Shown piece after piece: positions 52,327-64,000 of a stretch of 64,000 nucleotides of DNA. The stretch's first letter is position 1; every line of letters begins with the position of its first letter. The notes under the pieces are model-generated. The model was not told where the DNA came from, made no database searches, and saw nothing but the letters and a program-made list of their open reading frames with translations. The translations under genes and the position numbers were made by a program. Origin of the DNA: Pseudomonas soli (lineage in GTDB: Bacteria; Pseudomonadota; Gammaproteobacteria; Pseudomonadales; Pseudomonadaceae); assembly GCF_900110655.1 (NCBI RefSeq), contig NZ_FOEQ01000007.1:30516-94515 (forward strand), given 5' to 3'.

Positions 52327-53058
52327 ATGCGTCCTCTAACCGCTTTGCGCCCCGACGACACCAGTGCCACCCCGCTCTACCTGCAGCTGGCGCGCAACCT
52401 TGAGCAGGCCATCCATGCCGGCCAGTGGACCGCCGACCAGGCCCTGCCCTCGGAGCGCACCCTCAGCGAAACCCTGGACATCTCCCGGGTCACCGCGCGC
52501 AAGGCCCTGGAAGTCCTGCTCGAACAAGGCCTGATCCAGCGCATCCAGGGCTCCGGCACCTTCATCACGCCACGCCTCGAACAACCCCTGTCGCGCCTGT
52601 CGAGCTTCAGCGAAATGCTGCGCATGAAAGGCTTCGTGCCCAGCTCGCAGTGGCTGGAGCGCAGCATCGGCACGCCGAGCAGCGACGAACTGATCCGCCT
52701 CGGCCTGTCGCCCACCGACCAGGTGGCCCACCTCAAGCGCCTGCGCAAGGCCGACGACATCGTCATGGCGGTGGAGGTCAGCACCCTGCCCGCCCGCCTG
52801 CTCGGCGACCCGCAGGCCATCGGCGATTCGCTGTACCAGCACCTCGACCAGCTCGGCCGCCCGGTGGTGCGCGCCCTGCAGCATATCCGCGCGATCAACG
52901 CCAGCGACGAACTGGCCGCCCAGGTGGGCATCGCACCCGGCACCGCCATGCTGCTGATGACCCGGATCGGCTACCTCGACGACAACACCGCCATCGAACT
53001 GACCGACACCTACTGCCGCAACGACTACTACGACTTCGTCGCCGAACTGCGACGCTGA
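52327..53058 (+). CDS. nagR: GntR/HutC-family regulator of GlcNAc use
   Basis: A 243-residue transcription factor. The N-terminal winged helix (about 15-80) shows PLYLQLARNLEQAI, LPSERTLSETLDISRVTARKAL (in part) and GSGTFITP. The C-terminal UTRA/HutC domain (about 95-240) binds the effector, probably a GlcNAc- or glucosamine-phosphate. It is first in the nag operon, and probably represses it through the TGGTATT repeats upstream, which overlap the promoter. The symbol follows its context. Confidence 0.85.
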   Translation: MRPLTALRPDDTSATPLYLQLARNLEQAIHAGQWTADQALPSERTLSETLDISRVTARKALEVLLEQGLIQRIQGSGTFITPRLEQPLSRLSSFSEMLRMKGFVPSSQWLERSIGTPSSDELIRLGLSPTDQVAHLKRLRKADDIVMAVEVSTLPARLLGDPQAIGDSLYQHLDQLGRPVVRALQHIRAINASDELAAQVGIAPGTAMLLMTRIGYLDDNTAIELTDTYCRNDYYDFVAELRR

Positions 53059-53069
53059 CCGGAGCCCCC

Positions 53070-54158
53070 ATGGACATCGCCAACATCCTCACCCCCGACG
53101 GCTGGGTGCGCGGACAACTGCACCTCGAAAACGGCCGCATCCGGGCCATCGAGGGTACGCCGTGCGACCCGCAGACCAACGACCTGACGTATCTGCTGCC
53201 CGGGTTCATCGACCTGCACGTGCACGGTGGTGGGGGCAGCGACATCATGCAGGGCGGCGACGCCTTCGCCACCATCGCCCGCACCCATCGGCGCTTCGGC
53301 ACCACTTCGCTGCTGGCCACCACCATGACCGCGCCCCGCGAGGAGCTGACCCGCGTGCTCGCCGAACTGGGCGAGCACCTCAAGCAGCCGCGCCAGGGCG
53401 CGCGCATTCTCGGCGTTCATCTGGAAGGCCCATATATCAACCCCGGCAAGCTCGGCGCCCAGCCGAACTTCGCCCACCAGGCGCTGCTCGACGAAGTCGA
53501 GGAGTACCTGGCCCTGGCGCCGATCAAGGTCATCACCATCGCCCCGGAAATCGCCGGGCACCTGCCGCTGATCCAGGCCTTGAGCCAGCGCGGCATCCGC
53601 CTGCAGATCGGCCACACCCTGGGCAGCTACGAGGAAGGCGTGGCGGCCCTGGAGGCCGGCGCCAGCAGCTTCACCCACCTGTACAACGCCATGAGCCCGC
53701 TGCACCACCGCGAGCCGGGCATCGTTGGCGCGGCCCTGGCCCACGCCCGCTACGCCGAGCTGATACCCGACCTGCTGCACGTGCACCCTGGGGCGATCAA
53801 GGTGGCCCTGCGCGCGATCCCGTGCCTGTACTGCGTCACCGACTCCACCGCCGCCGCCGGCATGCCCGACGGCGAATACCGCCTGGGCAGCCACACCGTG
53901 ACCAAGTGCCTGGGCGGCGTGCGCCTGCCCGACGGCACCCTGGCCGGCAGCACCCTGACCATGGACCAGGCCCTGCGCAACCTGGTGAAGATCGGCCTGC
54001 CCCTGGCCGAGGCCTCCGCGCGCCTGTCCCGCTACCCCGCCGATTACCTCGGCATCGCCGACCGTGGCCGCCTGCAACCGGGCGCCTGGGCCGACACGGT
54101 GCTGCTCGATCGCCAACTGAACCTGACCGCCGTGATGGTCGAAGGAGAAACCGCATGA
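53070..54158 (+). CDS. nagA: N-acetylglucosamine-6-phosphate deacetylase
   Basis: NagA removes acetate from GlcNAc-6-phosphate. The 362-residue amidohydrolase carries LPGFIDLHVHGGGGSD (metal His pair, about 43-58), LEGPYINPGKLGAQ (about 118-131), IGHTLGSYEEG (about 180-190), THLYNAMSPLHHREPG (about 202-217) and TDSTAAAGMPDGEY with the catalytic Asp (about 258-271). It starts 11 bases after the regulator gene. Confidence 0.96.
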   Translation: MDIANILTPDGWVRGQLHLENGRIRAIEGTPCDPQTNDLTYLLPGFIDLHVHGGGGSDIMQGGDAFATIARTHRRFGTTSLLATTMTAPREELTRVLAELGEHLKQPRQGARILGVHLEGPYINPGKLGAQPNFAHQALLDEVEEYLALAPIKVITIAPEIAGHLPLIQALSQRGIRLQIGHTLGSYEEGVAALEAGASSFTHLYNAMSPLHHREPGIVGAALAHARYAELIPDLLHVHPGAIKVALRAIPCLYCVTDSTAAAGMPDGEYRLGSHTVTKCLGGVRLPDGTLAGSTLTMDQALRNLVKIGLPLAEASARLSRYPADYLGIADRGRLQPGAWADTVLLDRQLNLTAVMVEGETA

Positions 54159-55177
54159 GCTCAAGGATGCTCGAAGAAGCTCGTAGCTGCGCCGATGTCG
54201 TCGAACGACAGAACCAGGTACTGGACCCGCGCCTGGAAACCCTGAGCGAACAACTGCGCCGGCTCGACCCGCAAGTGGCGCTGACCGTGGCCCGGGGCAG
54301 TTCGGACCACGCCGCCAGTTACTTCGCCTATGTCGCCATGCAGCAGCTCGGCCTGCCAGTGGCCTCGCTGCCGATGTCGGTGGTGACCTTGCAGCAGGCG
54401 CCGCTGCGGGTACGCGGCCAGGTGGCGCTGGGCTTCTCGCAGTCGGGCCAGAGCCCGGACCTGGTCGACAGCCTGCGTCGCCTGAACCAGTGCGGCGCGA
54501 CCACGGTGTCGCTGGTCAATGCCGAGGGCTCGCCGCTGGAGCAGGCCTGCCAGCATCACCTGCCGCTGGGCGCCGGGCCAGAGCTGTCGGTGGCGGCAAC
54601 CAAGAGCTTCGTCGCCACCCTGAGCGCCAGCGCCCGCCTGGTCGCCCATTGGGGCCAGGACCGCGCCCTGCTGGCAGCCGGCCTTGCCCTGCCCGCGCAA
54701 TTGCGCGAGGCCGCCGCCCAGGATTGGAGCCCGGCCCTCGATACCTTGCGCGATGCCGAACGGCTGATGGTGATCGGTCGTGGCGCCGGCTTTGCCATCG
54801 CCCAGGAAGCGGCCCTCAAGCTCAAGGAAACCTCGGTGATCCAGGCCGAGGCTTTCAGCAGCGCCGAGGTGCGCCACGGCCCCATGGCGCTGATCGACGC
54901 CCAGTACCCGCTGCTGGTGTTCGCCCCGCGCGGCGTCGAGCAGGCCGGCCTGCTGCAACTGGCCGCCGACATGCGCCAGCGCGGCGCCCATGTGCTGCTG
55001 GCCGCGCCCGCCAATATCGCCGGGCGCGACCTCACCCTGAGCTGCGCCGAACACCCGGCCCTGGACCCGCTGCTGGCGATCCAGAGCTTCTACGTCATGG
55101 CCGCGGCCCTGGCCGAGGCCCGTGGCCTCGACCCCGACCAGCCGCGCCACCTGAGCAAAGTGACCTGCACGCAGTGA
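54155..55177 (+). CDS. SIS-domain glucosamine-6-phosphate deaminase-like protein
   Basis: A 340-residue protein with two SIS domains, related to the isomerase half of GlmS and to AgaS. Motifs include ARGSSDHAASYFAY (about 48-61), SQSGQSPDLVDSL (about 93-105), GRGAGFAIAQEAALKLKETS (about 208-227) and AEAFSSAEVRHGPMAL. Without a glutaminase domain, and in an operon with nagA and no classical nagB, it probably converts glucosamine-6-phosphate to fructose-6-phosphate and ammonia (NagB-II). It overlaps nagA by 4 bases. Confidence 0.88.
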   Translation: MSSRMLEEARSCADVVERQNQVLDPRLETLSEQLRRLDPQVALTVARGSSDHAASYFAYVAMQQLGLPVASLPMSVVTLQQAPLRVRGQVALGFSQSGQSPDLVDSLRRLNQCGATTVSLVNAEGSPLEQACQHHLPLGAGPELSVAATKSFVATLSASARLVAHWGQDRALLAAGLALPAQLREAAAQDWSPALDTLRDAERLMVIGRGAGFAIAQEAALKLKETSVIQAEAFSSAEVRHGPMALIDAQYPLLVFAPRGVEQAGLLQLAADMRQRGAHVLLAAPANIAGRDLTLSCAEHPALDPLLAIQSFYVMAAALAEARGLDPDQPRHLSKVTCTQ

Positions 55178-55195
55178 AGCCGCGAGGAACAGCGC

Positions 55196-57739
55196 ATGCC
55201 CGACAATAACAAGATCATCCTCCATGCCCCGCTCGCCGGGCCGCTGGTGCCGCTGGAGCAGGTGCCGGACCCGGTGTTCAGCAGCGCCACCCTCGGTGAC
55301 GGCGTCGCCATCGACCCACTCAACGACGTGCTGCACGCCCCGTGTGCCGGCGAGGTGGTGCAACTGGCCCGCACCGGTCACGCGCTGACCCTGCGCGCGG
55401 CCAACGGTGCGGAAATCCTCCTGCATATCGGTGTCGACACCGTGCAACTGCAGGGCCGTGGCTTCTCGCCATTGGTGGCGCTGGGCGACCAAGTCCGCCA
55501 AGGCCAGCCGCTGGTGCGCTTCGACATGGACCTGGTGGCGCAGCACTGTGTCAGCCTGGTCACCGTGATGCTGATCAGCAATGGCCCTGGCTTTGGCCTG
55601 AGGCGACTGGAGGCAGGCACTGCGCAGCTCGGCGCGGCGCTACTGGAGGTCGAGGCCACAGGTCACGAAGCGCAGGCCCGGCCGGTCAGCGATGAAAGCG
55701 CGCGCGGTCACGCCCGGGTCGCTCATCACGGCGGCCTGCACGCCCGCCCCGCTGCCTTGCTGCGCCAGACTGCGCAAGGTTTCCAGAGCCATGCCGTGCT
55801 GCGCTTCGCCGAGCGCGAGGCCGACCTCGACAGCCTGGTGGCGGTCATGGGCCTGGGCGTTGGCGAAGGTGCCGAAGTCGAACTGATCTGCACCGGGCCA
55901 GACAGCCAGGCCGCGCTGCTGGCGTTGACCGCCGCCGTGCAGACAGCCTCGGTCGGTGAGCGCCATGCCGCGCACGCGCCGACCAGCACCGCCATGCCCA
56001 AGCCCGCTGCCGGGCCCGGCATGCTTACCGGTGTCTGCGCCGCCCCCGGGCTGGCCCAAGGGCCACTGGCCCGGCTGGACGGGGTCAGCCTGCCGCCCGA
56101 TAACGGCGACAACGATCCCGCCGCACAGCACCAGGCGTTGAACTCGGCCTTGGCCGAAGTGCGCCACGCCATTGACCGTGATTGGCGCCACCTGCCGCGC
56201 GGCCAGGAGGACGCGGCCGCGATCCTCGAGGCCCACCTGGCCTTGCTCGACGATCCGGCCCTGCTCGGCGACGCCCGCCAGCATATCGCCAACGGCGTCG
56301 CCGCCAGCCATGCCTGGAGCCGTGCCATCGATGCCCAGTGCCAGATCCTGCGCAGCCTGGGCAACCCGTTGCTGGCCGAGCGCGCCAACGACCTGTACGA
56401 CCTGCAACAGCGCGTGCTGCGCGCTTTGCTTGGTGAAACCCGGCAACTGCGCCTGCCGCCCTCGGCCATTGTCGTCGCCCATGAACTGACGCCCTCCGAC
56501 CTGCTGCTACTGGCCCGCCACGAGGTCGCCGGGCTGTGCATGGCCGCCGGCGGCGCCACCTCGCACGTCGCCATCCTTGCCCGCGCCCGCGGCCTGCCGT
56601 GCCTGGTGGCCGTGGGCGAAGCGCTGCTGGAGCTGCCCGCCGGCACGCCGCTGGTGCTGGACGCCGACCAGGGCCGCCTGGAAACCGAGGCTGATGCGCA
56701 GCGCCTGGCCGAGGTGCAGCGTCATGTGCAACAGCGCCACGAAACCCGCCAACGCCAGCGGGCCGCCGCCCAGCAAAGCGCCCGCACCCGCGATGGCCAA
56801 GTGATCGAGGTTGCCGCCAACGTCGCCAGTGCCGAGGAAGCCGCCGAGGCCTTGGCCCAAGGTGCCGACGGCATCGGCCTGCTGCGCAGCGAGTTCCTGT
56901 TCATCGACCGCCCCACCGCGCCGGACGAGGCCGAGCAGCGCAGCGCCTACCAGGCCGTGCTCGATGCCATGGCCGAACGCCCGGTGATCATCCGTACCAT
57001 CGATGTGGGCGGCGACAAGCAGCTCGACTACCTGCCCCTGCCGGCCGAGGCCAACCCGGTGCTGGGCCTGCGCGGCATCCGCCTGGGCCAGGTGCGCCCG
57101 GAACTGCTCGACCAGCAGTTGCGCGCGTTGCTGCAAGTCAGCCCGCAACAGCGTTGCCGGATCATGCTGCCGATGGTGACCGAAGTCGACGAGCTGATCG
57201 CCATCCGCCAGCGCCTGGACCGGCTGGCCGGCGAGCTGGGCATCGGGCAACGCGCCGAGCTGGGGGTGATGATCGAGGTGCCCGCCGCGGCGCTGCTCGC
57301 CGAGCGCCTGGCCGAACATGCCGATTTCTTCTCCATCGGCACCAACGACTTGTCCCAGTACACCCTGGCCATGGACCGCGACCACGCCGGGCTGGCTGCG
57401 CGGGTGGATGCCTTGCACCCCGCCCTGCTGCGCCTGATCGAGCTGACCTGCCAGGGCGCGGCGAAGCACGGGCGCTGGGTTGGCGTGTGCGGTGCGCTGG
57501 CCTCCGACCCGCTGGCCACGCCGGTGCTGATAGGGCTGGGGGTGGCCGAGCTGTCGGTCAGCGCGCCGCAGATCGGTGAGATCAAGGCGCAGGTGCGCCA
57601 GCTCGATGCCGCCGCCTGCCGCCGCTTCAGCCAAGGCCTGCTGGGCTTGTCCAGCGCCGCCGCAGTGCGCCAGGCCTGCCGCGACTTCACCGCCCAGTCC
57701 CACGCCCAACCGGCCGCCGCCGCGGCCCTACAACAATAA
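55196..57739 (+). CDS. nagF: Fused PTS protein EIIA(Glc)-HPr-EI
   Basis: An 847-residue multi-domain phosphotransferase that carries phosphate from PEP to the GlcNAc permease. Domains in order: EIIA(Glc) at about 1-145 with active His in EILLHIGVDTVQL; HPr at about 165-255 with active His in HHGGLHARPAALL; EI from about 275 with active His in GGATSHVAILARA (about 455) and the PEP-binding C-terminal part (DFFSIGTNDLSQYTL, GVCGALASDP). This makes the GlcNAc system independent of separate general PTS proteins. It follows the SIS gene by 18 bases. Confidence 0.95.
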   Translation: MPDNNKIILHAPLAGPLVPLEQVPDPVFSSATLGDGVAIDPLNDVLHAPCAGEVVQLARTGHALTLRAANGAEILLHIGVDTVQLQGRGFSPLVALGDQVRQGQPLVRFDMDLVAQHCVSLVTVMLISNGPGFGLRRLEAGTAQLGAALLEVEATGHEAQARPVSDESARGHARVAHHGGLHARPAALLRQTAQGFQSHAVLRFAEREADLDSLVAVMGLGVGEGAEVELICTGPDSQAALLALTAAVQTASVGERHAAHAPTSTAMPKPAAGPGMLTGVCAAPGLAQGPLARLDGVSLPPDNGDNDPAAQHQALNSALAEVRHAIDRDWRHLPRGQEDAAAILEAHLALLDDPALLGDARQHIANGVAASHAWSRAIDAQCQILRSLGNPLLAERANDLYDLQQRVLRALLGETRQLRLPPSAIVVAHELTPSDLLLLARHEVAGLCMAAGGATSHVAILARARGLPCLVAVGEALLELPAGTPLVLDADQGRLETEADAQRLAEVQRHVQQRHETRQRQRAAAQQSARTRDGQVIEVAANVASAEEAAEALAQGADGIGLLRSEFLFIDRPTAPDEAEQRSAYQAVLDAMAERPVIIRTIDVGGDKQLDYLPLPAEANPVLGLRGIRLGQVRPELLDQQLRALLQVSPQQRCRIMLPMVTEVDELIAIRQRLDRLAGELGIGQRAELGVMIEVPAAALLAERLAEHADFFSIGTNDLSQYTLAMDRDHAGLAARVDALHPALLRLIELTCQGAAKHGRWVGVCGALASDPLATPVLIGLGVAELSVSAPQIGEIKAQVRQLDAAACRRFSQGLLGLSSAAAVRQACRDFTAQSHAQPAAAAALQQ

Positions 57740-57751
57740 TCGGAGCGCACC

Positions 57752-59413
57752 ATGTACCAGCACTTCATCCAGGGCCTGCAACGGCTCGGCCGCGCCTTGA
57801 TGCTGCCCATCGCCATCCTGCCCATCGCCGGCCTGCTGCTACGCCTGGGCGACACCGACCTGCTCGACATCGCCCTGGTGCATGACGCAGGGCAAGCGAT
57901 TTTCGCCAACCTGGCGCTGATCTTCGCCGTCGGCATCGCCGTGGGCTTCGCCCGCGACAACAACGGCACCGCCGGCCTGGCCGGAGCCATCGGCTACCTG
58001 GTGCTGGTGGCGACGCTGAAGGTGATCGACCCGAAGATCGACATGGGCATGCTCGCCGGGATCATCTGTGGTCTGCTCGGCGGTGGCCTGTACAACCGCT
58101 TCAAGGACATCCAGCTGCCGGACTACCTGGCGTTCTTCGGCGGCCGGCGCTTCGTGCCGATTGCCACCGGGGTGTCGGCGGTGTTCCTCGGGCTGCTGTT
58201 CGGCCTGGTCTGGCCGCCGATCCAGGACGGCATCAACAGCCTCGGCCAACTGATGCTGGAGAGCGGCAGCATCGGCGCGTTCTTCTTCGGTGTGCTCAAC
58301 CGCCTGCTGATCATCACCGGCCTGCACCACATCCTCAACAACCTGGTGTGGTTCGTCTTCGGCAGCTTCCAGGCGGCCAGCGGCCAGGTGGTCACCGGCG
58401 ACCTGGCGCGCTTCTTCGCCGGCGACCCGAACGCCGGGCAGTTCATGGCCGGCATGTTCCCGGTGATGATCTTCGGCCTGCCCGCCGCGTGCCTGGCCAT
58501 GTATCGCCACGCCCTGCCGGCCCGGCGCAAGCTGATCGGTGGCGTGCTGCTGTCGATGGCGCTGACCTCGGCGCTGACCGGGGTGACCGAGCCGATCGAG
58601 TTCGCCTTCATGTTCCTCGCGCCGCTGCTGTACCTGATCCACGCGCTGCTCACCGGAGTGTCCATGGCGGTCTGCGACCTGCTGGGCATCCGCCTGGGCT
58701 TCACCTTCTCCGGCGGCGCCATCGACATGGCCCTGGGCTGGGGGCGCTCCAGCAATGGTTGGCTGGTGTTCCCTGTAGGCCTGCTGTATGCGGTGGTCTA
58801 CTACTTCGTGTTCGACTTCTGTATCCGCCGCTTCGACCTCAAGACGCCGGGACGCGAGGAGCAACCCGGCAACGAAGCGGCGGCCGGGGCGGAGGTGCCC
58901 AGGGCCCGGCGCTATATCGACGCACTGGGCGGCGCGGCCAACCTGCAAGGGGTGGACGCCTGCACCACGCGCCTGCGCCTGGTACTTGCCGATCGCGGCC
59001 TGGCCCAAGACCAGGCCTTGAAAGCCCTCGGCGCCATGGCGGTGGTACGGCCTGGCAGCGGCGGCAGCCTCCAAGTGGTGGTGGGGCCGATGGCCGATGC
59101 GCTGGCCGATGAGATCCGTGGTGAACTACCCCATGCGCGGGTGACGGCAGCGGTGGCCGAGAAGGCCGCCGTGGTCACCGAGACGGTCGTCGTGGATGAA
59201 TGGCTGCAGGCCCTGGGCGGGCGCGACAATCTGCTGGAAGCGCAGTGCGTGGCCTCGAGCCGGGTGCGGGTGCAAGTCAGGGATGAGAGCAAGGTGGAAC
59301 AGGATCACCTGGCCGCCTTGGGATGCCTGGGAGTGAGTCTGCAGGCGGGTGGCGTTTGGCATCTGCTGGTGGGTGGCAAGGCGCCTGCGCTGGGCGCCGC
59401 CTTGCAAGGCTGA
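57752..59413 (+). CDS. nagE: GlcNAc-specific PTS permease EIICB
   Basis: A 553-residue inner-membrane permease that imports and phosphorylates N-acetylglucosamine. The EIIC part (about 1-365) begins LQRLGRALMLPIAILPIAGL with GLHHILNNLVWFVFG and GVTEPIEFAFMF. The EIIB domain (about 385-460) has the phospho-cysteine in DACTTRLRL. A second EIIB-like domain follows (about 475-550) but has AS in place of CT at the equivalent site (VASSRVRV), so it is probably inactive. EIIA is supplied by the upstream fused protein. Confidence 0.94.
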   Translation: MYQHFIQGLQRLGRALMLPIAILPIAGLLLRLGDTDLLDIALVHDAGQAIFANLALIFAVGIAVGFARDNNGTAGLAGAIGYLVLVATLKVIDPKIDMGMLAGIICGLLGGGLYNRFKDIQLPDYLAFFGGRRFVPIATGVSAVFLGLLFGLVWPPIQDGINSLGQLMLESGSIGAFFFGVLNRLLIITGLHHILNNLVWFVFGSFQAASGQVVTGDLARFFAGDPNAGQFMAGMFPVMIFGLPAACLAMYRHALPARRKLIGGVLLSMALTSALTGVTEPIEFAFMFLAPLLYLIHALLTGVSMAVCDLLGIRLGFTFSGGAIDMALGWGRSSNGWLVFPVGLLYAVVYYFVFDFCIRRFDLKTPGREEQPGNEAAAGAEVPRARRYIDALGGAANLQGVDACTTRLRLVLADRGLAQDQALKALGAMAVVRPGSGGSLQVVVGPMADALADEIRGELPHARVTAAVAEKAAVVTETVVVDEWLQALGGRDNLLEAQCVASSRVRVQVRDESKVEQDHLAALGCLGVSLQAGGVWHLLVGGKAPALGAALQG

Positions 59414-59417
59414 AAAG

Positions 59418-59478
59418 CATCGCGGGGCAAGCGCGCTCCCACGAATTTGCTTCGTGAGAGCGCGCTTGCCCCGCGATG
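59418..59478. terminator. REP palindrome between nagE and the Nif3-like gene
   Basis: Long nearly perfect arms starting CATCGCGGGGCAAGCGCGCT and ending AGCGCGCTTGCCCCGCGATG around a TTTGC loop. The usual GCCCGC core of REP elements is changed to GCGCGC in both arms, so pairing is kept. It lies between convergent genes. Confidence 0.85.
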
Positions 59479-59493
59479 TCATTCAACGCTTTC

Positions 59494-59805
59494 CTAGAAA
59501 TCGGCCAGCGGCCAGACATCATAGGCAGGCGTTTCATACGGGTGGCTCTGCTTGAGCGCAGCGACCACCTGGGCGATAAGCGCATCAGCCACCACCAGCT
59601 CCACCTTCCATTCCTCGACCACCTCGACCTGACCGGTCTGCCCGAGGTACGGCTGGCTGCCGTGCAACGGGCGGAACTGGCCCTGGCCGAGGGTCTGCCA
59701 GGCGCAGTGGTCATAGTCGCCAATGCGCCCGCCACCGGCGGCGAACACAGCGACCTTGACCACTTCGACATGGCTGTCGGGGACGAAGAAGGCGAGCTTG
59801 TACAC
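59494..59805 (-). CDS. Nif3/YqfO-like dimerisation-domain protein
   Basis: A 103-residue protein that resembles the inserted dimer domain of Nif3/YqfO proteins: YKLAFFVPDSHVEVVKVAVFAAGGGRIGDYDHCAW (shown in short parts: LAFFVPDSHVEVVK, GRIGDYDHCAW) and the end SHPYETPAYDVWPL. It lacks the metal-binding Nif3 halves, so it is a stand-alone version with unknown role. The start is at 59805 and it lies 3 bases after the purL stop, so it is probably in the same transcript. Confidence 0.82.
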   Translation of the reverse strand: MYKLAFFVPDSHVEVVKVAVFAAGGGRIGDYDHCAWQTLGQGQFRPLHGSQPYLGQTGQVEVVEEWKVELVVADALIAQVVAALKQSHPYETPAYDVWPLADF

Positions 59806-59808
59806 GCC

Positions 59809-63708
<3,900 letters not shown>

Positions 63709-63930
63709 CGTCGGGACAGCCTCAGGAAGGGGTGTGCTTAGAGGCCGTGCATTCTAGCCTAATTCGCAGGCTTTCGGCACCCGCTCTAAGCCAATGCTGC
63801 CGGGCGGTGGAACCGGACCCAGGGGTCAAAAAATCACCCCTTGCGCCACTCCCGTCACAGCGCCTGCTACCAGACAAGCCACCTATTGTCGAGATATGGC
63901 GCCGGCAGTCCTTTGCGTATACTGCACCCT

Positions 63931-64000
63931 ATGTTCGCCCACACTGCTTTGCGCCAGCGTTGCGCCAAATGGCTCTTCGCAACCGGACTCTTCCTGATGC
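63931..64000 (+). CDS. mltF: Membrane-bound lytic transglycosylase F (5' end only)
   Basis: Only the first 23 codons are in the window: [20 protein letters not shown] and a few more, with no stop. The start of a signal peptide and the place opposite purL match MltF, a two-domain (solute-binding-like plus lytic transglycosylase) peptidoglycan enzyme. A TATACT at 63918-63923 is a possible -10 but lies very close to the start. Confidence 0.75.
   Translation, partial: MFAHTALRQRCAKWLFATGLFLM

Noticed and set aside
63886..63923. Sigma-70 promoter for mltF using TTGTCG and TATACT
   Set aside because: The spacing of 26 bases is too long; TATACT alone is kept only as a possible -10.

Overview
The window is a stretch of a Pseudomonas chromosome, most likely from the P. 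putida group. The evidence is the high-GC coding style, the core gene order (rpsP-rimM-trmD-rplS, xerD/dsbC/hom/thrC, purL next to mltF), several Pseudomonas-type small proteins (DUF3509, DUF3077, DUF6124), and REP-type palindromes of the form TCGCGGGGCAAGCCCGCTCC in many gaps. No rRNA, tRNA, CRISPR array, IS element or prophage was seen.

Layout. 1-287: an interspersed repeat-like intergenic sequence. 288-5782: recJ, yaeQ, a CoA-transferase, a periplasmic solute-binding-like protein, a DUF3509 protein and a stand-alone receiver-like protein. 5941-9541: thrC, hom, dsbC. 9706-14914: an Rhs toxin island (one toxin-bearing Rhs/PAAR protein and two small downstream genes) placed between dsbC and xerD, which are neighbours in related genomes. 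14961-18269: xerD, a CPA-type antiporter, an acyl-CoA thioesterase. 18369-25742: rplS, trmD, rimM, rpsP, ffh, a CcsA-like (YpjD) protein, a CNNM/CorC-type protein and an MHS-family transporter. 25814-30250: purT, a YhhQ-like transporter, DUF1289, gamma-carbonic anhydrase, two Nudix hydrolases and an L,D-transpeptidase. 30469-35992: a two-partner secretion pair (tpsA, tpsB).

36005-51288 is a phosphate-starvation export module. A type II secretion operon (a degenerate SoxB-like lipoprotein, then gspC-D-E-F-G-H-I-J-L-M-N) diverges from a PhoX-family phosphatase. gspK stands apart and diverges from a dedicated tatABC. Each of the four transcription units has a Pho-box-like 7-4-7 repeat followed after exactly 10 bases by a plausible -10. 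The simplest reading is that PhoB induces the phosphatase, its Tat translocase and its outer-membrane secretion machine together.

51390-59413: a DUF6124/DUF3077 gene pair preceded by an unusually structured leader, then the GlcNAc operon (nagR-like GntR regulator, nagA, SIS-type deaminase, fused EIIA-HPr-EI, GlcNAc EIICB). 59494-64000: a Nif3-type small protein, purL, and the first bases of mltF.

The most unexpected feature is the leader at 51866-52071. Three sequence blocks can form two mutually exclusive long helices, one of which covers the ribosome binding site of the DUF6124 gene, with an additional crossing helix. This has the architecture of an RNA switch and I do not recognise it as a named class.
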